From NCBI RefSeq assembly GCF_029193595.2, contig NZ_CP135052.1:4402001-4466000 (forward strand): a stretch of 64,000 nucleotides of DNA, in the 5' to 3' direction. Positions 1-8,126 of this stretch are shown piece by piece; the stretch's first letter is position 1, and every line of letters starts with the position of its first letter. A program made the position numbers and the translations under genes. The stretch is from Providencia hangzhouensis (GTDB taxonomy: Bacteria > Pseudomonadota > Gammaproteobacteria > Enterobacterales > Enterobacteriaceae). A model generated the notes under the pieces. It was not told where the DNA came from and ran no database searches. It was given only the letters and a program-made list of their open reading frames with translations.

Positions 1-585
<585 letters not shown>

Positions 586-1530
586 TTATGTATAGTAATA
601 ACGCGTTAAATGGAAAAAAATAGGCGCAGCAAAACACAATGAGTCAATACGATCCAGCATCCCACCATGCCCTTCAATAATCGCCCCAAAATCTTTAATA
701 CCACTATCACGCTTAATTGCTGACATACATAACCCACCCACAAACCCCATAATGGTAATAGCGAATGACATCAGCCCCGCAACCCACCAGCTAAACGGGG
801 TTACCCAGTAAAGGCAAACACCAATGAGTACTGAAGATAATACTCCGCCAATAAAACCTTCAATTGTCTTATTTGGGCTCAACTTAGGCACAATAGGCCG
901 CTTACCCATTAACTTGCCAAAAACATACTGCAACACATCTGAAATTTGCGTCACAATAATCAAGAAAAGTAATAATTTTACGTTTTCGCCTTCATAGCCT
1001 TGAATATTCAACATCAATAACGCAGGGACGTGGCTTAAACAGAAAACAGCCACCAACATCCCCCACTGAATTTTTGCAGTGCGTTCAAGAAAATGAAAGG
1101 TATCTCCAGCTAAAGCAATACGGGTAGGCAAGAAAAGGAATACAAAAACAGGTACGAAAATTGAAAATAACCCATACCATTCAATACCTACCAACACATA
1201 TTGCAATGGAATAAAAACAAAGAAGCACCAAAATAATGCCTCGTGGTCACTTCGCCGTGTTGGAGTTAAAGTAATAAACTCTCTTAGTGCAAAGAACGAT
1301 ATCAGTGCGAATAAGATCACGACACCTATATTGCCAAGCACCACAGCAAGTACACAAATAATGCACATGACCCACCATGCGCGGATACGAGCATTCAAAT
1401 TATCAATAGTTGGGTTACTTTTTTCACCTGAATAACGATATGCAAGAATACCACCAATAACACTAGCAAATACTAGTATCCCAAACACACCTGACAACAA
1501 TAATACTAATTCCCTGTCCCCAATACTCAT
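586..1530 (-). CDS. Phosphatidate cytidylyltransferase family protein (YnbB/CdsA-like)
   Basis: An integral inner-membrane protein of 314 residues with about eight hydrophobic segments. The family makes CDP-diacylglycerol from CTP and phosphatidic acid. The C-terminal CdsA signature is visible at about residues 267-295: SAIKRDSGIKDFG followed by EGHGGMLDRID. Its start overlaps the end of the acyltransferase gene by four bases (ATGA), so the two are translationally coupled and form an operon. The pair resembles the E. coli ynb-type accessory copy rather than the essential cdsA, which normally sits with ispU and bamA. A specialised role in lipid remodelling is inferred; the substrate is unknown. 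Confidence 0.85.
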   Translation of the reverse strand: MSIGDRELVLLLSGVFGILVFASVIGGILAYRYSGEKSNPTIDNLNARIRAWWVMCIICVLAVVLGNIGVVILFALISFFALREFITLTPTRRSDHEALFWCFFVFIPLQYVLVGIEWYGLFSIFVPVFVFLFLPTRIALAGDTFHFLERTAKIQWGMLVAVFCLSHVPALLMLNIQGYEGENVKLLLFLIIVTQISDVLQYVFGKLMGKRPIVPKLSPNKTIEGFIGGVLSSVLIGVCLYWVTPFSWWVAGLMSFAITIMGFVGGLCMSAIKRDSGIKDFGAIIEGHGGMLDRIDSLCFAAPIFFHLTRYYYT

Positions 1531-2168
1531 GGCATTAGCTCCTCAAGTGCTTCTTTGGCTCGCTGCAAAAAGTCGATTTTATTTTCATTCTCCATAATAG
1601 GCTCCAGAGGCTTACCAACGATAGCTGAGCAAATCACAGGCACAACAAGCTTTGACCCCTTCGGTAATACACGATTTAAATTTTCCAAATAGACTGGAAC
1701 AACTTCAACGTCAGGGTATTTTTTCGCGAGATGGTAGAGCCCACTTTTAAATTGACTTAGCGTTTCCCCATCTCCACGCGTACCCTCAGGAAAAAATATT
1801 AATGAATGCTTTGACTCTAATACTGATTCTAAAGGAGCTAATGTATTATTTTGTGCGGGCTTATCGCCTTTTCTATCGACTAATACAGCGCGAAAAACCT
1901 TATTAACTAAATAACGCCGAAATGGTGTCTTAACCCAATAATCTTTAGCGGCAACAGGGTGAACAAAATGGCGCATTAACGGCGGCAACCCAGACCAAAT
2001 AACCAAACCATCAAGATGACTGGAATGATTGGCATAATAAATACGTGAAGCCATTGAAGGTTGGCACCCGACCCAACGAGTGCGAACGCCAGTTAATAAA
2101 CGGCAGGTTCCCGATAACAGCATGCCCATTCCCTTAGCTAAAAGAGAAATTCTCTGCACTTTTTCCAT
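1527..2168 (-). CDS. 1-acyl-glycerol-3-phosphate acyltransferase (PlsC) family protein
   Basis: A 213-residue acyltransferase of the PlsC fold. Block I, NHSSHLD (H-x4-D), is at about residues 47-53 and block III, FFPEGTRG, at about residues 125-132; these are the catalytic and phosphate-binding motifs of glycerolipid acyltransferases. The family adds an acyl chain to lysophosphatidic acid, giving phosphatidic acid, which is the substrate of the downstream CdsA-like enzyme. An AAGGA ribosome binding site precedes the ATG. It is shorter than housekeeping PlsC (about 245 residues), so it is likely a paralogue. Its real acceptor is not shown by the sequence. Confidence 0.85.
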   Translation of the reverse strand: MEKVQRISLLAKGMGMLLSGTCRLLTGVRTRWVGCQPSMASRIYYANHSSHLDGLVIWSGLPPLMRHFVHPVAAKDYWVKTPFRRYLVNKVFRAVLVDRKGDKPAQNNTLAPLESVLESKHSLIFFPEGTRGDGETLSQFKSGLYHLAKKYPDVEVVPVYLENLNRVLPKGSKLVVPVICSAIVGKPLEPIMENENKIDFLQRAKEALEELMP

Positions 2169-2340
2169 CTTTTTTCCTTGCTAACGTTTTATCAAACGAA
2201 AATTTGCAAAATTACGAAAAAACCTGAATATCGTTTAATTAACAAGATAGAGAGTCAATTACAGGAGTACAACGGGATAAGTTCTGATTTGTAATATAAG
2301 AAAAGTAATATTGAGATAAACAGCAGGGAATAAGTGATTG

Positions 2341-2370
2341 GTGTAGCAATATATCATCACATTACTACAC
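2341..2370. terminator. Imperfect hairpin downstream of loiP
   Basis: GTGTAG-x-AAT and ATT-x-CTACAC form a nine-pair stem with one mismatch and a 10-base loop. It lies 36 bases past the loiP stop codon. No U-tract follows, so termination is only a guess. Confidence 0.35.
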
Positions 2371-2405
2371 CAGAACGACATCCAACTAACATCAATAATT
2401 AAATA

Positions 2406-3158
2406 TTATTTTTTGTCAGCAGCAATACGGTCACGGATGTTTTGTGCGCGCTCGCTTGATGGTGGGTGAGAATCAAACATACTTGTTTCACTGCTACCCA
2501 TTTTCGCTAATTTTTCAAAACCAGTAACTAAACCTTCAGTTTTAACACCGCGTTTTTTCAGTAAATCGTAAGAAAAGTTATCTGCTTCACTTTCTTGGTG
2601 CTGAGAGAACTGTGAGTTAATCAGTTTTTCACCCAGTGCAGCAACTTGTGATGCGCTCAGTTGTTCTGCTACGCCACCCGCTGATGATGCAGCAGTACGT
2701 GCAGCAACCGTTGCATAAGCAACTTGCATAGCTTTACGTGTATGACCTAATGCAACGTGGCCCATTTCATGACCTAAAACACCTTCAACTTCATTGTCAT
2801 TCATCACATCCATCAGGCCGCTGTATACACGTACACAACCATTCGCCATCGCCCATGCATTTACATCGCTAGTCATATAAACTTTATAGTTTACTGGGGT
2901 ACCATCAACTTCGTTACCCAATGCTTTTGCGATTTTATCTAAACGTTTTGCATATTTGCTAGACGCTGGTGCGATTTTGTTTTGCGCATCCATTTCTTTA
3001 CATGATTCATCACTGAATTTTTTAACGTCTGCATCACTCAGTGTTGCCGCTTGGAATAATTGCATACCTGAGTTAGTCAACATCCCTTGGTCTAAATTTT
3101 TACAACCCGTTAAAATGACAGCAGAAACAGCAACTGCCACAAGCGCTTTCATCTTCAT
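2406..3158 (-). CDS. loiP: M48 family outer-membrane metalloprotease, lipoprotein
   Basis: A 250-residue zinc metalloprotease anchored as a lipoprotein: the signal sequence ends in the lipobox LTGC (cysteine about residue 19). The zinc motif HEMGH, followed by VALGH, lies at about residues 130-139, and the third ligand region ESEADNFSYD follows at about residue 190; together these define peptidase M48. The C-terminal FDSHPPSSERAQNI is typical of the LoiP/YggG and YcaL/BepA relatives. E. coli LoiP is a low-osmolarity-induced periplasmic protease of the outer membrane. It appears monocistronic. The symbol is by resemblance; YcaL is the main alternative. Confidence 0.82.
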   Translation of the reverse strand: MKMKALVAVAVSAVILTGCKNLDQGMLTNSGMQLFQAATLSDADVKKFSDESCKEMDAQNKIAPASSKYAKRLDKIAKALGNEVDGTPVNYKVYMTSDVNAWAMANGCVRVYSGLMDVMNDNEVEGVLGHEMGHVALGHTRKAMQVAYATVAARTAASSAGGVAEQLSASQVAALGEKLINSQFSQHQESEADNFSYDLLKKRGVKTEGLVTGFEKLAKMGSSETSMFDSHPPSSERAQNIRDRIAADKK

Positions 3159-3377
3159 AGAACATTTTCCTTTAGTATATAGGTATTATTTTTTAACAAC
3201 GCTAAAGACTATGAATTTTGCGAAAAATAACAATAGGAATAAAGCCATAATTATCTAATATATGAATTTGATAACGTTTTGACTAAAATTGCAAAATGGG
3301 CAGAATATTATTCCAATAATAAGTACTATATAAGCTTCATACAAATAGTACTTAAATTTAGAGTGAAAAAATTCTAA

Positions 3378-3959
3378 CTATTTAATAAATAACTCAATAA
3401 TGCAAAAATCATTTTCTGTATTTTGCTCAATAGTAAATTGTAGATTCTCTCGATTTTCTTTGATTAGTAGAGTCTCGAATGGTTTTAAATAAAGGCAATC
3501 TGAATTAATAGTCACCCCCAAATTAGGGGTAATATTAAAAATTAAGATCTCACTTGCTCCACTGACCCAAGAGTTAATAAGCGCAGTATTCACCCATTGT
3601 AAGCGGGCTTGATATTTTTCAGGATTATAGATGACATTAAAATCACGAATTGCACCTTGGATAAGCTCCGCATAAACCTCACTTTCCCCATTAAAAGCAA
3701 AAAACTCTTTTTGCTTTAACGTCACCGCAGGGTTCTTATCCACATGTAAAATAAATCCTTCCCCTTCCAATACTCCAATAATACGTTGTCGATTTTGGAA
3801 AAACGAAAATGCTCCCGCCGCTTTAACATCTGCAATAGACACTCGCCAATCAAAATCATCTAAACCTTCACCATGACTGCGTGCCAATTCAAGTGTCGAC
3901 CCTTGGCCATTTTTCCAAGGCATATTGCGATAATCTTGCGTCGTTAATATCTGAGTCAT
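3378..3959 (-). CDS. HutD/Ves family protein
   Basis: A 193-residue cytoplasmic protein of the HutD/Ves cupin-like family. The N-terminal block (residues 5-30, with NMPWKNGQGSTLELA) and DDFDWRVSIADV with GAFSFF at residues 34-53 are the family hallmarks. E. coli Ves is described as cold- and environment-stress induced; HutD members accompany histidine utilisation genes, but no hut gene is seen here. The reaction is unknown. It is separated by 82 bases from the antitoxin gene downstream of... the same strand's upstream neighbour, and the two need not be co-transcribed. Confidence 0.8.
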   Translation of the reverse strand: MTQILTTQDYRNMPWKNGQGSTLELARSHGEGLDDFDWRVSIADVKAAGAFSFFQNRQRIIGVLEGEGFILHVDKNPAVTLKQKEFFAFNGESEVYAELIQGAIRDFNVIYNPEKYQARLQWVNTALINSWVSGASEILIFNITPNLGVTINSDCLYLKPFETLLIKENRENLQFTIEQNTENDFCIIELFIK

Positions 3960-4041
3960 AAAGTGAACCCTACTTTGGTGGATACGTTATTTTTATAGTG
4001 AGCTTAGCTAATGGCTAGCCTAATCATAGATAAGCTATTTT

Positions 4042-4326
4042 TTAGATACTCTTAAACTGTAGCTTTAATCCGAGAGAATTAACGATTTTTATAATCGTCA
4101 TAAATGTTGGATTTCCCTGTCCTGATAGCGCCTTATATAAACCTTCACGACTCATTCCAACTTCTTTAGCTAATTGGCTCATATTTCTTGCCTTCGCAAT
4201 ATCACCAAGTGCAGCGAGAACTAGACTAGGGTCACCTTCTTCTAGAATTTCGTTTAGATACATTTGTATTTCTTCTTCACTGTTTAAATACTCAGCGATA
4301 TCAAATTCTTTTAATTTAGTATTCAT
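4042..4326 (-). CDS. HigA-like antitoxin of a RelE/HigB-type module
   Basis: A 94-residue antitoxin of the 'addiction module antidote' family. The N-terminal part FDIAEYLNSEEEIQMYLNEIL is the toxin-binding portion. A helix-turn-helix, MSQLAKEVGMSREGLYKALS, lies at about residues 49-68, and the ending FMTIIKIVNSLGLKLQF is typical. Its ATG overlaps the stop codon of the upstream toxin gene (ATGA), the usual toxin-first order of this subfamily. The frame is intact while the toxin is broken. The protein probably still binds the palindrome at 4672-4693. Confidence 0.88.
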   Translation of the reverse strand: MNTKLKEFDIAEYLNSEEEIQMYLNEILEEGDPSLVLAALGDIAKARNMSQLAKEVGMSREGLYKALSGQGNPTFMTIIKIVNSLGLKLQFKSI

Positions 4327-4624
4327 AGTTCCCCCTCAACTTCACCAAAAAGAAGTTTAGCTTTATGGATATCCTTCTGCTGCGTTGCCTTTGTCCCACC
4401 ACAAAGTAAAATTACAATAACATTGTTTTTCTGCTTTAGATAAACACGATACCCTTGTCCTTCATGTACCCTCAGTTCCGAAAAGCCATCACCAATGGGT
4501 TGAACATCACCATAATTTCCATTTTTAACCGCCTAATTCTCATTAGAATTTTAGTTTTAGCTCGAATATCTCTAAGATTTTTGATCCAACTATCAAAACA
4601 TTCCGTTGTTAGAACCGTGATCAT
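4323..4624 (-). pseudogene. Frameshifted RelE/HigB-type toxin
   Basis: From an ATG with an excellent AAGGAG site, the frame reads MITVLTTECFDSWIKNLRD and on to RIRRLK, then runs into a stop 45 codons after the start. In the next frame the expected continuation is complete: NGNYGDVQPIGDG, then SELRVHEGQGYRVY and ILLCGGTKATQQKDI, ending in a TGA that overlaps the antitoxin ATG. The two parts join at a run of five A (4522-4526 on the plus strand as T5); one more A would restore a protein of about 100 residues of the 'addiction module killer' family. A single-base deletion is the simplest reading. Sequencing error or -1 slippage are alternatives. Confidence 0.82.
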
Positions 4625-4651
4625 AAGACTGCTCCTTGTCTTTATGTTTTT

Positions 4652-4693
4652 ATCTTAGCAATCTTCGTTTAGTTGTCAACTATAGTTAACAAC
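4652..4693 (-). promoter_or_regulatory. Promoter and palindromic operator of the toxin-antitoxin module
   Basis: On the minus strand a perfect -35 box TTGACA (4674-4679) is followed after 16 bases by TAAGAT (4652-4657). The -35 is embedded in a 22-base palindrome, GTTGT-x-AACTATAGTT-x-ACAAC (4672-4693), with one mismatched pair. Antitoxins of this type repress their own operon by binding such sites. The whole control region looks intact although the toxin is not. Confidence 0.7.
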
Positions 4694-4719
4694 CATGAAT
4701 AAAGGACTAGTTTAGAAAC

Positions 4720-4745
4720 AAAAAAAAAGCCCCTAACAGGGGCTA
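4720..4745 (-). terminator. Rho-independent terminator of cpxP
   Basis: GCCCC and GGGGC form a stem with a five-base loop, followed on the minus strand by a run of eight or more T. It lies about 140 bases past the cpxP stop codon. Confidence 0.85.
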
Positions 4746-4880
4746 TAAAAGACAGGGATGGTGTCTATGGCAAGGAAAAACTTCACTTACTGCTACTTCA
4801 CTACTTACTATGGAACTCAATATATGAAACTAACTAACTTGCATTACTACAGGCATTACTACAGGTACTAACAACTAAAT

Positions 4881-5450
4881 TTACTGAAACTGCATCGCTT
4901 GAAATTCCGCCATTTTGTGTTGGTGAATATTTTCAAGCTCAGTTTTCTGCTCTGGCGTTAACAACTGGTACAATTCATGGTGAATTCGAGCCATTTCAAC
5001 ACGTTGTTCCAGTTCTTTTTGCATTCGCTTTTCAAGCTCTTCACGAACCGCTTTGTCATCAAAGCTATCCGCTATAATTAATTTGTGCAGCGCTTCACGT
5101 TCTTTAACTAAAGCAGTGTTATCAACATGATAATGGCGCTGTGTTGCCATTAAATCACGTAATTGCTGGCGCTGTTTTTCATTTAACGTGATACCATTAA
5201 ACATAAAGGTACTGGCACGTTCTTCACTGCTAAATAACTCATGATGTTGAAAGGGCACAACCGCATTGCCTGACGGCGTAGTTGGCTCAGACTGCATCTG
5301 TAACATCAAAGGTGTTGAACTTTCATTTGCAGCACTTTGTGGCTCTTCTGCAAAAGCAACCGCTGGCCCGAACACAAACGCAGAAGCTAAAACTAACATT
5401 GCGGTTTTATGTACTGTATTATGTACTTTGCTATGTGTTGTTCTCAGCAT
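4881..5450 (-). CDS. cpxP: Periplasmic Cpx-pathway repressor CpxP
   Basis: A periplasmic adaptor that dampens CpxA signalling and binds misfolded proteins. The chosen start gives a 189-residue precursor with signal peptide ending at AVAFA-EE; an AAGGTG site lies four bases before this ATG. The two LTxxQ-type motifs of the family are present: ITLNEKQRQQ at about residue 90 and LLTPEQKTEL near the C-terminus. It is transcribed away from cpxRA, and the intergenic region carries a CpxR box. The N-terminal region before the first LTxxQ motif is longer than in E. coli. Confidence 0.93.
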   Translation of the reverse strand: MLRTTHSKVHNTVHKTAMLVLASAFVFGPAVAFAEEPQSAANESSTPLMLQMQSEPTTPSGNAVVPFQHHELFSSEERASTFMFNGITLNEKQRQQLRDLMATQRHYHVDNTALVKEREALHKLIIADSFDDKAVREELEKRMQKELEQRVEMARIHHELYQLLTPEQKTELENIHQHKMAEFQAMQFQ

Positions 5451-5531
5451 TTGACACCTTGTCTCCGAACTGTGCTCGTGATTCAATGTGAACAAATATA
5501 CACCTGTGGCTGCAAACTAGCGTCAGAGCAT

Positions 5532-5546
5532 GTAAAAGAACGTAAA
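5532..5546. promoter_or_regulatory. CpxR binding box
   Basis: A perfect GTAAA-N5-GTAAA direct repeat (GTAAA at 5532-5536 and 5542-5546), the consensus CpxR site. It lies 54 bases before cpxR and 82 bases before cpxP, as expected for shared positive control of both. Confidence 0.88.
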
Positions 5547-5600
5547 GTCATGGAATCGTACAGATTGTTATCGTATTTTGGCAGTTGGAGGACTTAAAAA

Positions 5601-6299
5601 ATGCATAAAATCCTATTAGTTGATGACGACCGTGAACTCACGTCGCTATTAAAAGAACTGCTGGAAATGGAAGGTTTCAATGTTGTCATCGCCTATGATG
5701 GTGAACAGGCATTACAGCAAATTGACTCATCCATTGACCTGTTACTACTTGATGTCATGATGCCGAAAAAAAATGGTATTGAGACATTAAAAGAACTGCG
5801 CCAAATCCATCAGACCCCCGTAATCATGTTAACGGCTCGCGGTAGTGAGCTAGATAAAGTTCTGGGCCTAGAATTAGGTGCAGACGACTATCTACCTAAA
5901 CCGTTCAATGACCGTGAACTAGTCGCGCGTATTCGTGCTTTATTACGCCGTTCTAACTGGAGCGAGCAAACCCAAGGCGACAATAGCAATACCCCTGTTT
6001 TACAAGTTGATAAACTGCAACTTAACCCAGGCCGCCAAGAAGCCAGCTTTGATGATGAAATTTTGGACTTAACAGGTACCGAATTTACGTTGTTATATCT
6101 GCTCGCACAGCACCTAGGCCAAGTTGTTTCTCGTGAACACCTTAGCCAAGAAGTACTTGGGAAGCGCTTAACACCGTTTGACCGTGCTATTGATATGCAT
6201 ATTTCAAACTTACGCCGCAAACTTCCGGAACGCACTGATGGCCAGCCGTGGTTTAAAACCTTACGTGGCCGTGGATACTTAATGGTTTCTGCCACATGA
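5601..6299 (+). CDS. cpxR: Envelope-stress response regulator CpxR
   Basis: An OmpR-class response regulator of 232 residues. The receiver domain occupies residues 1-120 with acidic pocket DDD at 8-10, phospho-acceptor Asp51 in LLLLDVMMPK and the conserved Lys in LPKPF. The C-terminal winged-helix DNA-binding domain follows (about 130-232, ending FKTLRGRGYLM). It activates cpxP and envelope-folding genes. A GGAGG-like site lies upstream. The last four bases overlap cpxA. Confidence 0.97.
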   Translation: MHKILLVDDDRELTSLLKELLEMEGFNVVIAYDGEQALQQIDSSIDLLLLDVMMPKKNGIETLKELRQIHQTPVIMLTARGSELDKVLGLELGADDYLPKPFNDRELVARIRALLRRSNWSEQTQGDNSNTPVLQVDKLQLNPGRQEASFDDEILDLTGTEFTLLYLLAQHLGQVVSREHLSQEVLGKRLTPFDRAIDMHISNLRRKLPERTDGQPWFKTLRGRGYLMVSAT

Positions 6300-7666
6300 T
6301 CAACAGCTTAACCGCAAGGATCTTTGCGATCTTCTGGTTTACCCTCGCACTAGTATTAATGCTAGTGCTGATGGTGCCCAAGCTCGACTCTCGGCAAATC
6401 ACCGTCCTTATGGAAAGTGAACAACGCCAAGGGGAGATGCTTGAGCAGCATATTGAAGCCGAACTCGCACAAGCTCCGATGAATGACCTACTTTGGTGGC
6501 GGCGTATTTCTAACGCCATCAAAAAATGGGCACCTCCCGGCCAACGGTTGATTATCGTCACCAGTGAAGGCCGTGTGATTGGTGCTATGCCAAGTGAAAT
6601 GCAGGTGATACGTAACTTTATTGGCCAGTCCGATAACGCAGATCACCCGAAAAAGAAAAAATATGGACGAGCTGAAATCCTCGGGCCATTCTCCATTCGC
6701 GATGGGGAAGACCACTACCAGCTATATTTAGTTCGCCCAGCAAGCAGCCCGCAATCTGACTTTATTAACTTATTGTTTGATAGGCCTTTCTTATTACTGA
6801 TTGCCACAATGCTGATCAGTGCTCCGTTATTATTATGGCTATCTTGGAGTCTTGCCCGCCCTGCCCGTAAGTTAAAAATGGCGGCCGACGATGTGGCGAA
6901 AGGAAATTTACGGCCACACCCAGAGCTAGAAGCCGGCCCACAAGAGTTCTTGTCTGCTGGGAATAGCTTTAACCAGATGATCAGCGCCCTTGATGGTATG
7001 GTTAGCGCACAGCAACGCTTAATCTCTGATATTTCTCATGAATTACGAACTCCATTGACACGTTTACAGTTAGCAACAGCCTTATTGCGCCGTCGCCATG
7101 GGGAAAGTAAAGAATTAGAACGCATCGAAACCGAGACCCATCGCCTAGATAGCATGATTAACGATTTGCTGGTGTTATCTCGTAGCCAGCACAAAAACGA
7201 GATCTTGCGTGAAAATATCAAAGCCGATGAACTTTGGGGCGATATCTTAGATGACGCTAGCTTTGAAGCCGAACAAATGAACAAAACCCTCGAGGTCACT
7301 TCTAACCCCGGACCTTGGCCGCTATATTGCAACCCTTCTGCTGTCGGGAGTGCTTTTGAAAATATTGTGCGTAACGCACTACGCTATTCGCACACGCATA
7401 TTGCCGTTGATTTCAAAGAAGAAAATAACGGTATTTTAATCACTGTCGATGATGATGGCCCTGGTGTTAGCCCTGCTGACCGTGAGCACATTTTCCGTCC
7501 GTTCTACCGCACGGATGAAGCTCGGGACAGGGAGACGGGTGGGACTGGTTTAGGTCTTGCAATTGTTGAAACCGCGATAACACAACATAAAGGTTGGGTG
7601 AAGGCGGATGATAGCCCATTAGGTGGTTTAAGGTTACAAATCTGGCTACCTGAACACGGCCGGTAA
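6296..7666 (+). CDS. cpxA: Envelope-stress sensor histidine kinase CpxA
   Basis: An inner-membrane sensor kinase/phosphatase of 456 residues. Two membrane segments (about 7-28 and 160-185) flank the periplasmic sensor. A HAMP linker and a HisKA domain follow, with the phospho-accepting His248 in SDISHELRTPLTRL. The ATP-binding domain shows the N box (ENIVRNALRYS), G1 box (DDDGPGV) and G2 box (GGTGLGLAI). It phosphorylates CpxR and is inhibited by CpxP. Translation is coupled to cpxR by an ATGA overlap. It is the left boundary of the polysaccharide locus. Confidence 0.97.
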   Translation: MINSLTARIFAIFWFTLALVLMLVLMVPKLDSRQITVLMESEQRQGEMLEQHIEAELAQAPMNDLLWWRRISNAIKKWAPPGQRLIIVTSEGRVIGAMPSEMQVIRNFIGQSDNADHPKKKKYGRAEILGPFSIRDGEDHYQLYLVRPASSPQSDFINLLFDRPFLLLIATMLISAPLLLWLSWSLARPARKLKMAADDVAKGNLRPHPELEAGPQEFLSAGNSFNQMISALDGMVSAQQRLISDISHELRTPLTRLQLATALLRRRHGESKELERIETETHRLDSMINDLLVLSRSQHKNEILRENIKADELWGDILDDASFEAEQMNKTLEVTSNPGPWPLYCNPSAVGSAFENIVRNALRYSHTHIAVDFKEENNGILITVDDDGPGVSPADREHIFRPFYRTDEARDRETGGTGLGLAIVETAITQHKGWVKADDSPLGGLRLQIWLPEHGR

Positions 7667-8126
7667 ATTAATTTTATTCATACAAATAAACCCCCCTTAT
7701 TTTCATTCTCAATATGGGGGTTTATTTTTTCATTCAACTTATACCTATTAATAGGGAATAGTCCTATATTGCATCTAAAAACAACAACTCCCAAATACCT
7801 AACCAATATAAAACTCTATTTTGCTGTTTTTCACATGCAAAAAAAAGAATAATAGAAAAGAATTTTTGAAATTAGCAACGTACTAGCCTAGTAAAAAGCA
7901 TATCGCTTTACATCTTAAGATGTTACTAATTCCTATACCTAACATATTAATCTGATATTCTGTTATTACTTAGTTAAAGTGTGATAGCTGAATTAATAGA
8001 AAGCACAGAAGCCCAACTCAATGCAAATTAAGATACTTATAATGTGGCGGATAATAATCATATTTTAACTCTATTTATAGGTTTTCATTTATTAACCTGT
8101 TCAGTATTAGGCGAACTCAACTTCAA
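7667..8126. promoter_or_regulatory. Intergenic region upstream of wzi
   Basis: 460 AT-rich bases. After the cpxRA terminator there is no coding frame of note. It contains a perfect 14-base palindrome, ACATCTTAAGATGT (7910-7923), a candidate operator. The wzi promoter must lie here, but no single -35/-10 pair stands out. Confidence 0.5.
7685..7730 (+). terminator. Rho-independent terminator of cpxRA
   Basis: An 11-pair stem, AATAAACCCCC with GGGGGTTTATT, encloses a 20-base loop and runs into T6. It lies 19 bases after the cpxA stop. Confidence 0.85.

Noticed and set aside
4522..4526. Programmed -1 frameshifting to make the full toxin
   Set aside because: The codons TTA AAA ATG allow slippage, but no strong slippery heptamer in frame or clear downstream stimulator is visible, so loss by deletion is the simpler reading.
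5266..5597. Small rightward frames opposite cpxP
   Set aside because: They are antisense to conserved CpxP codons or cross the CpxR box, and none has a ribosome binding site or recognisable product.
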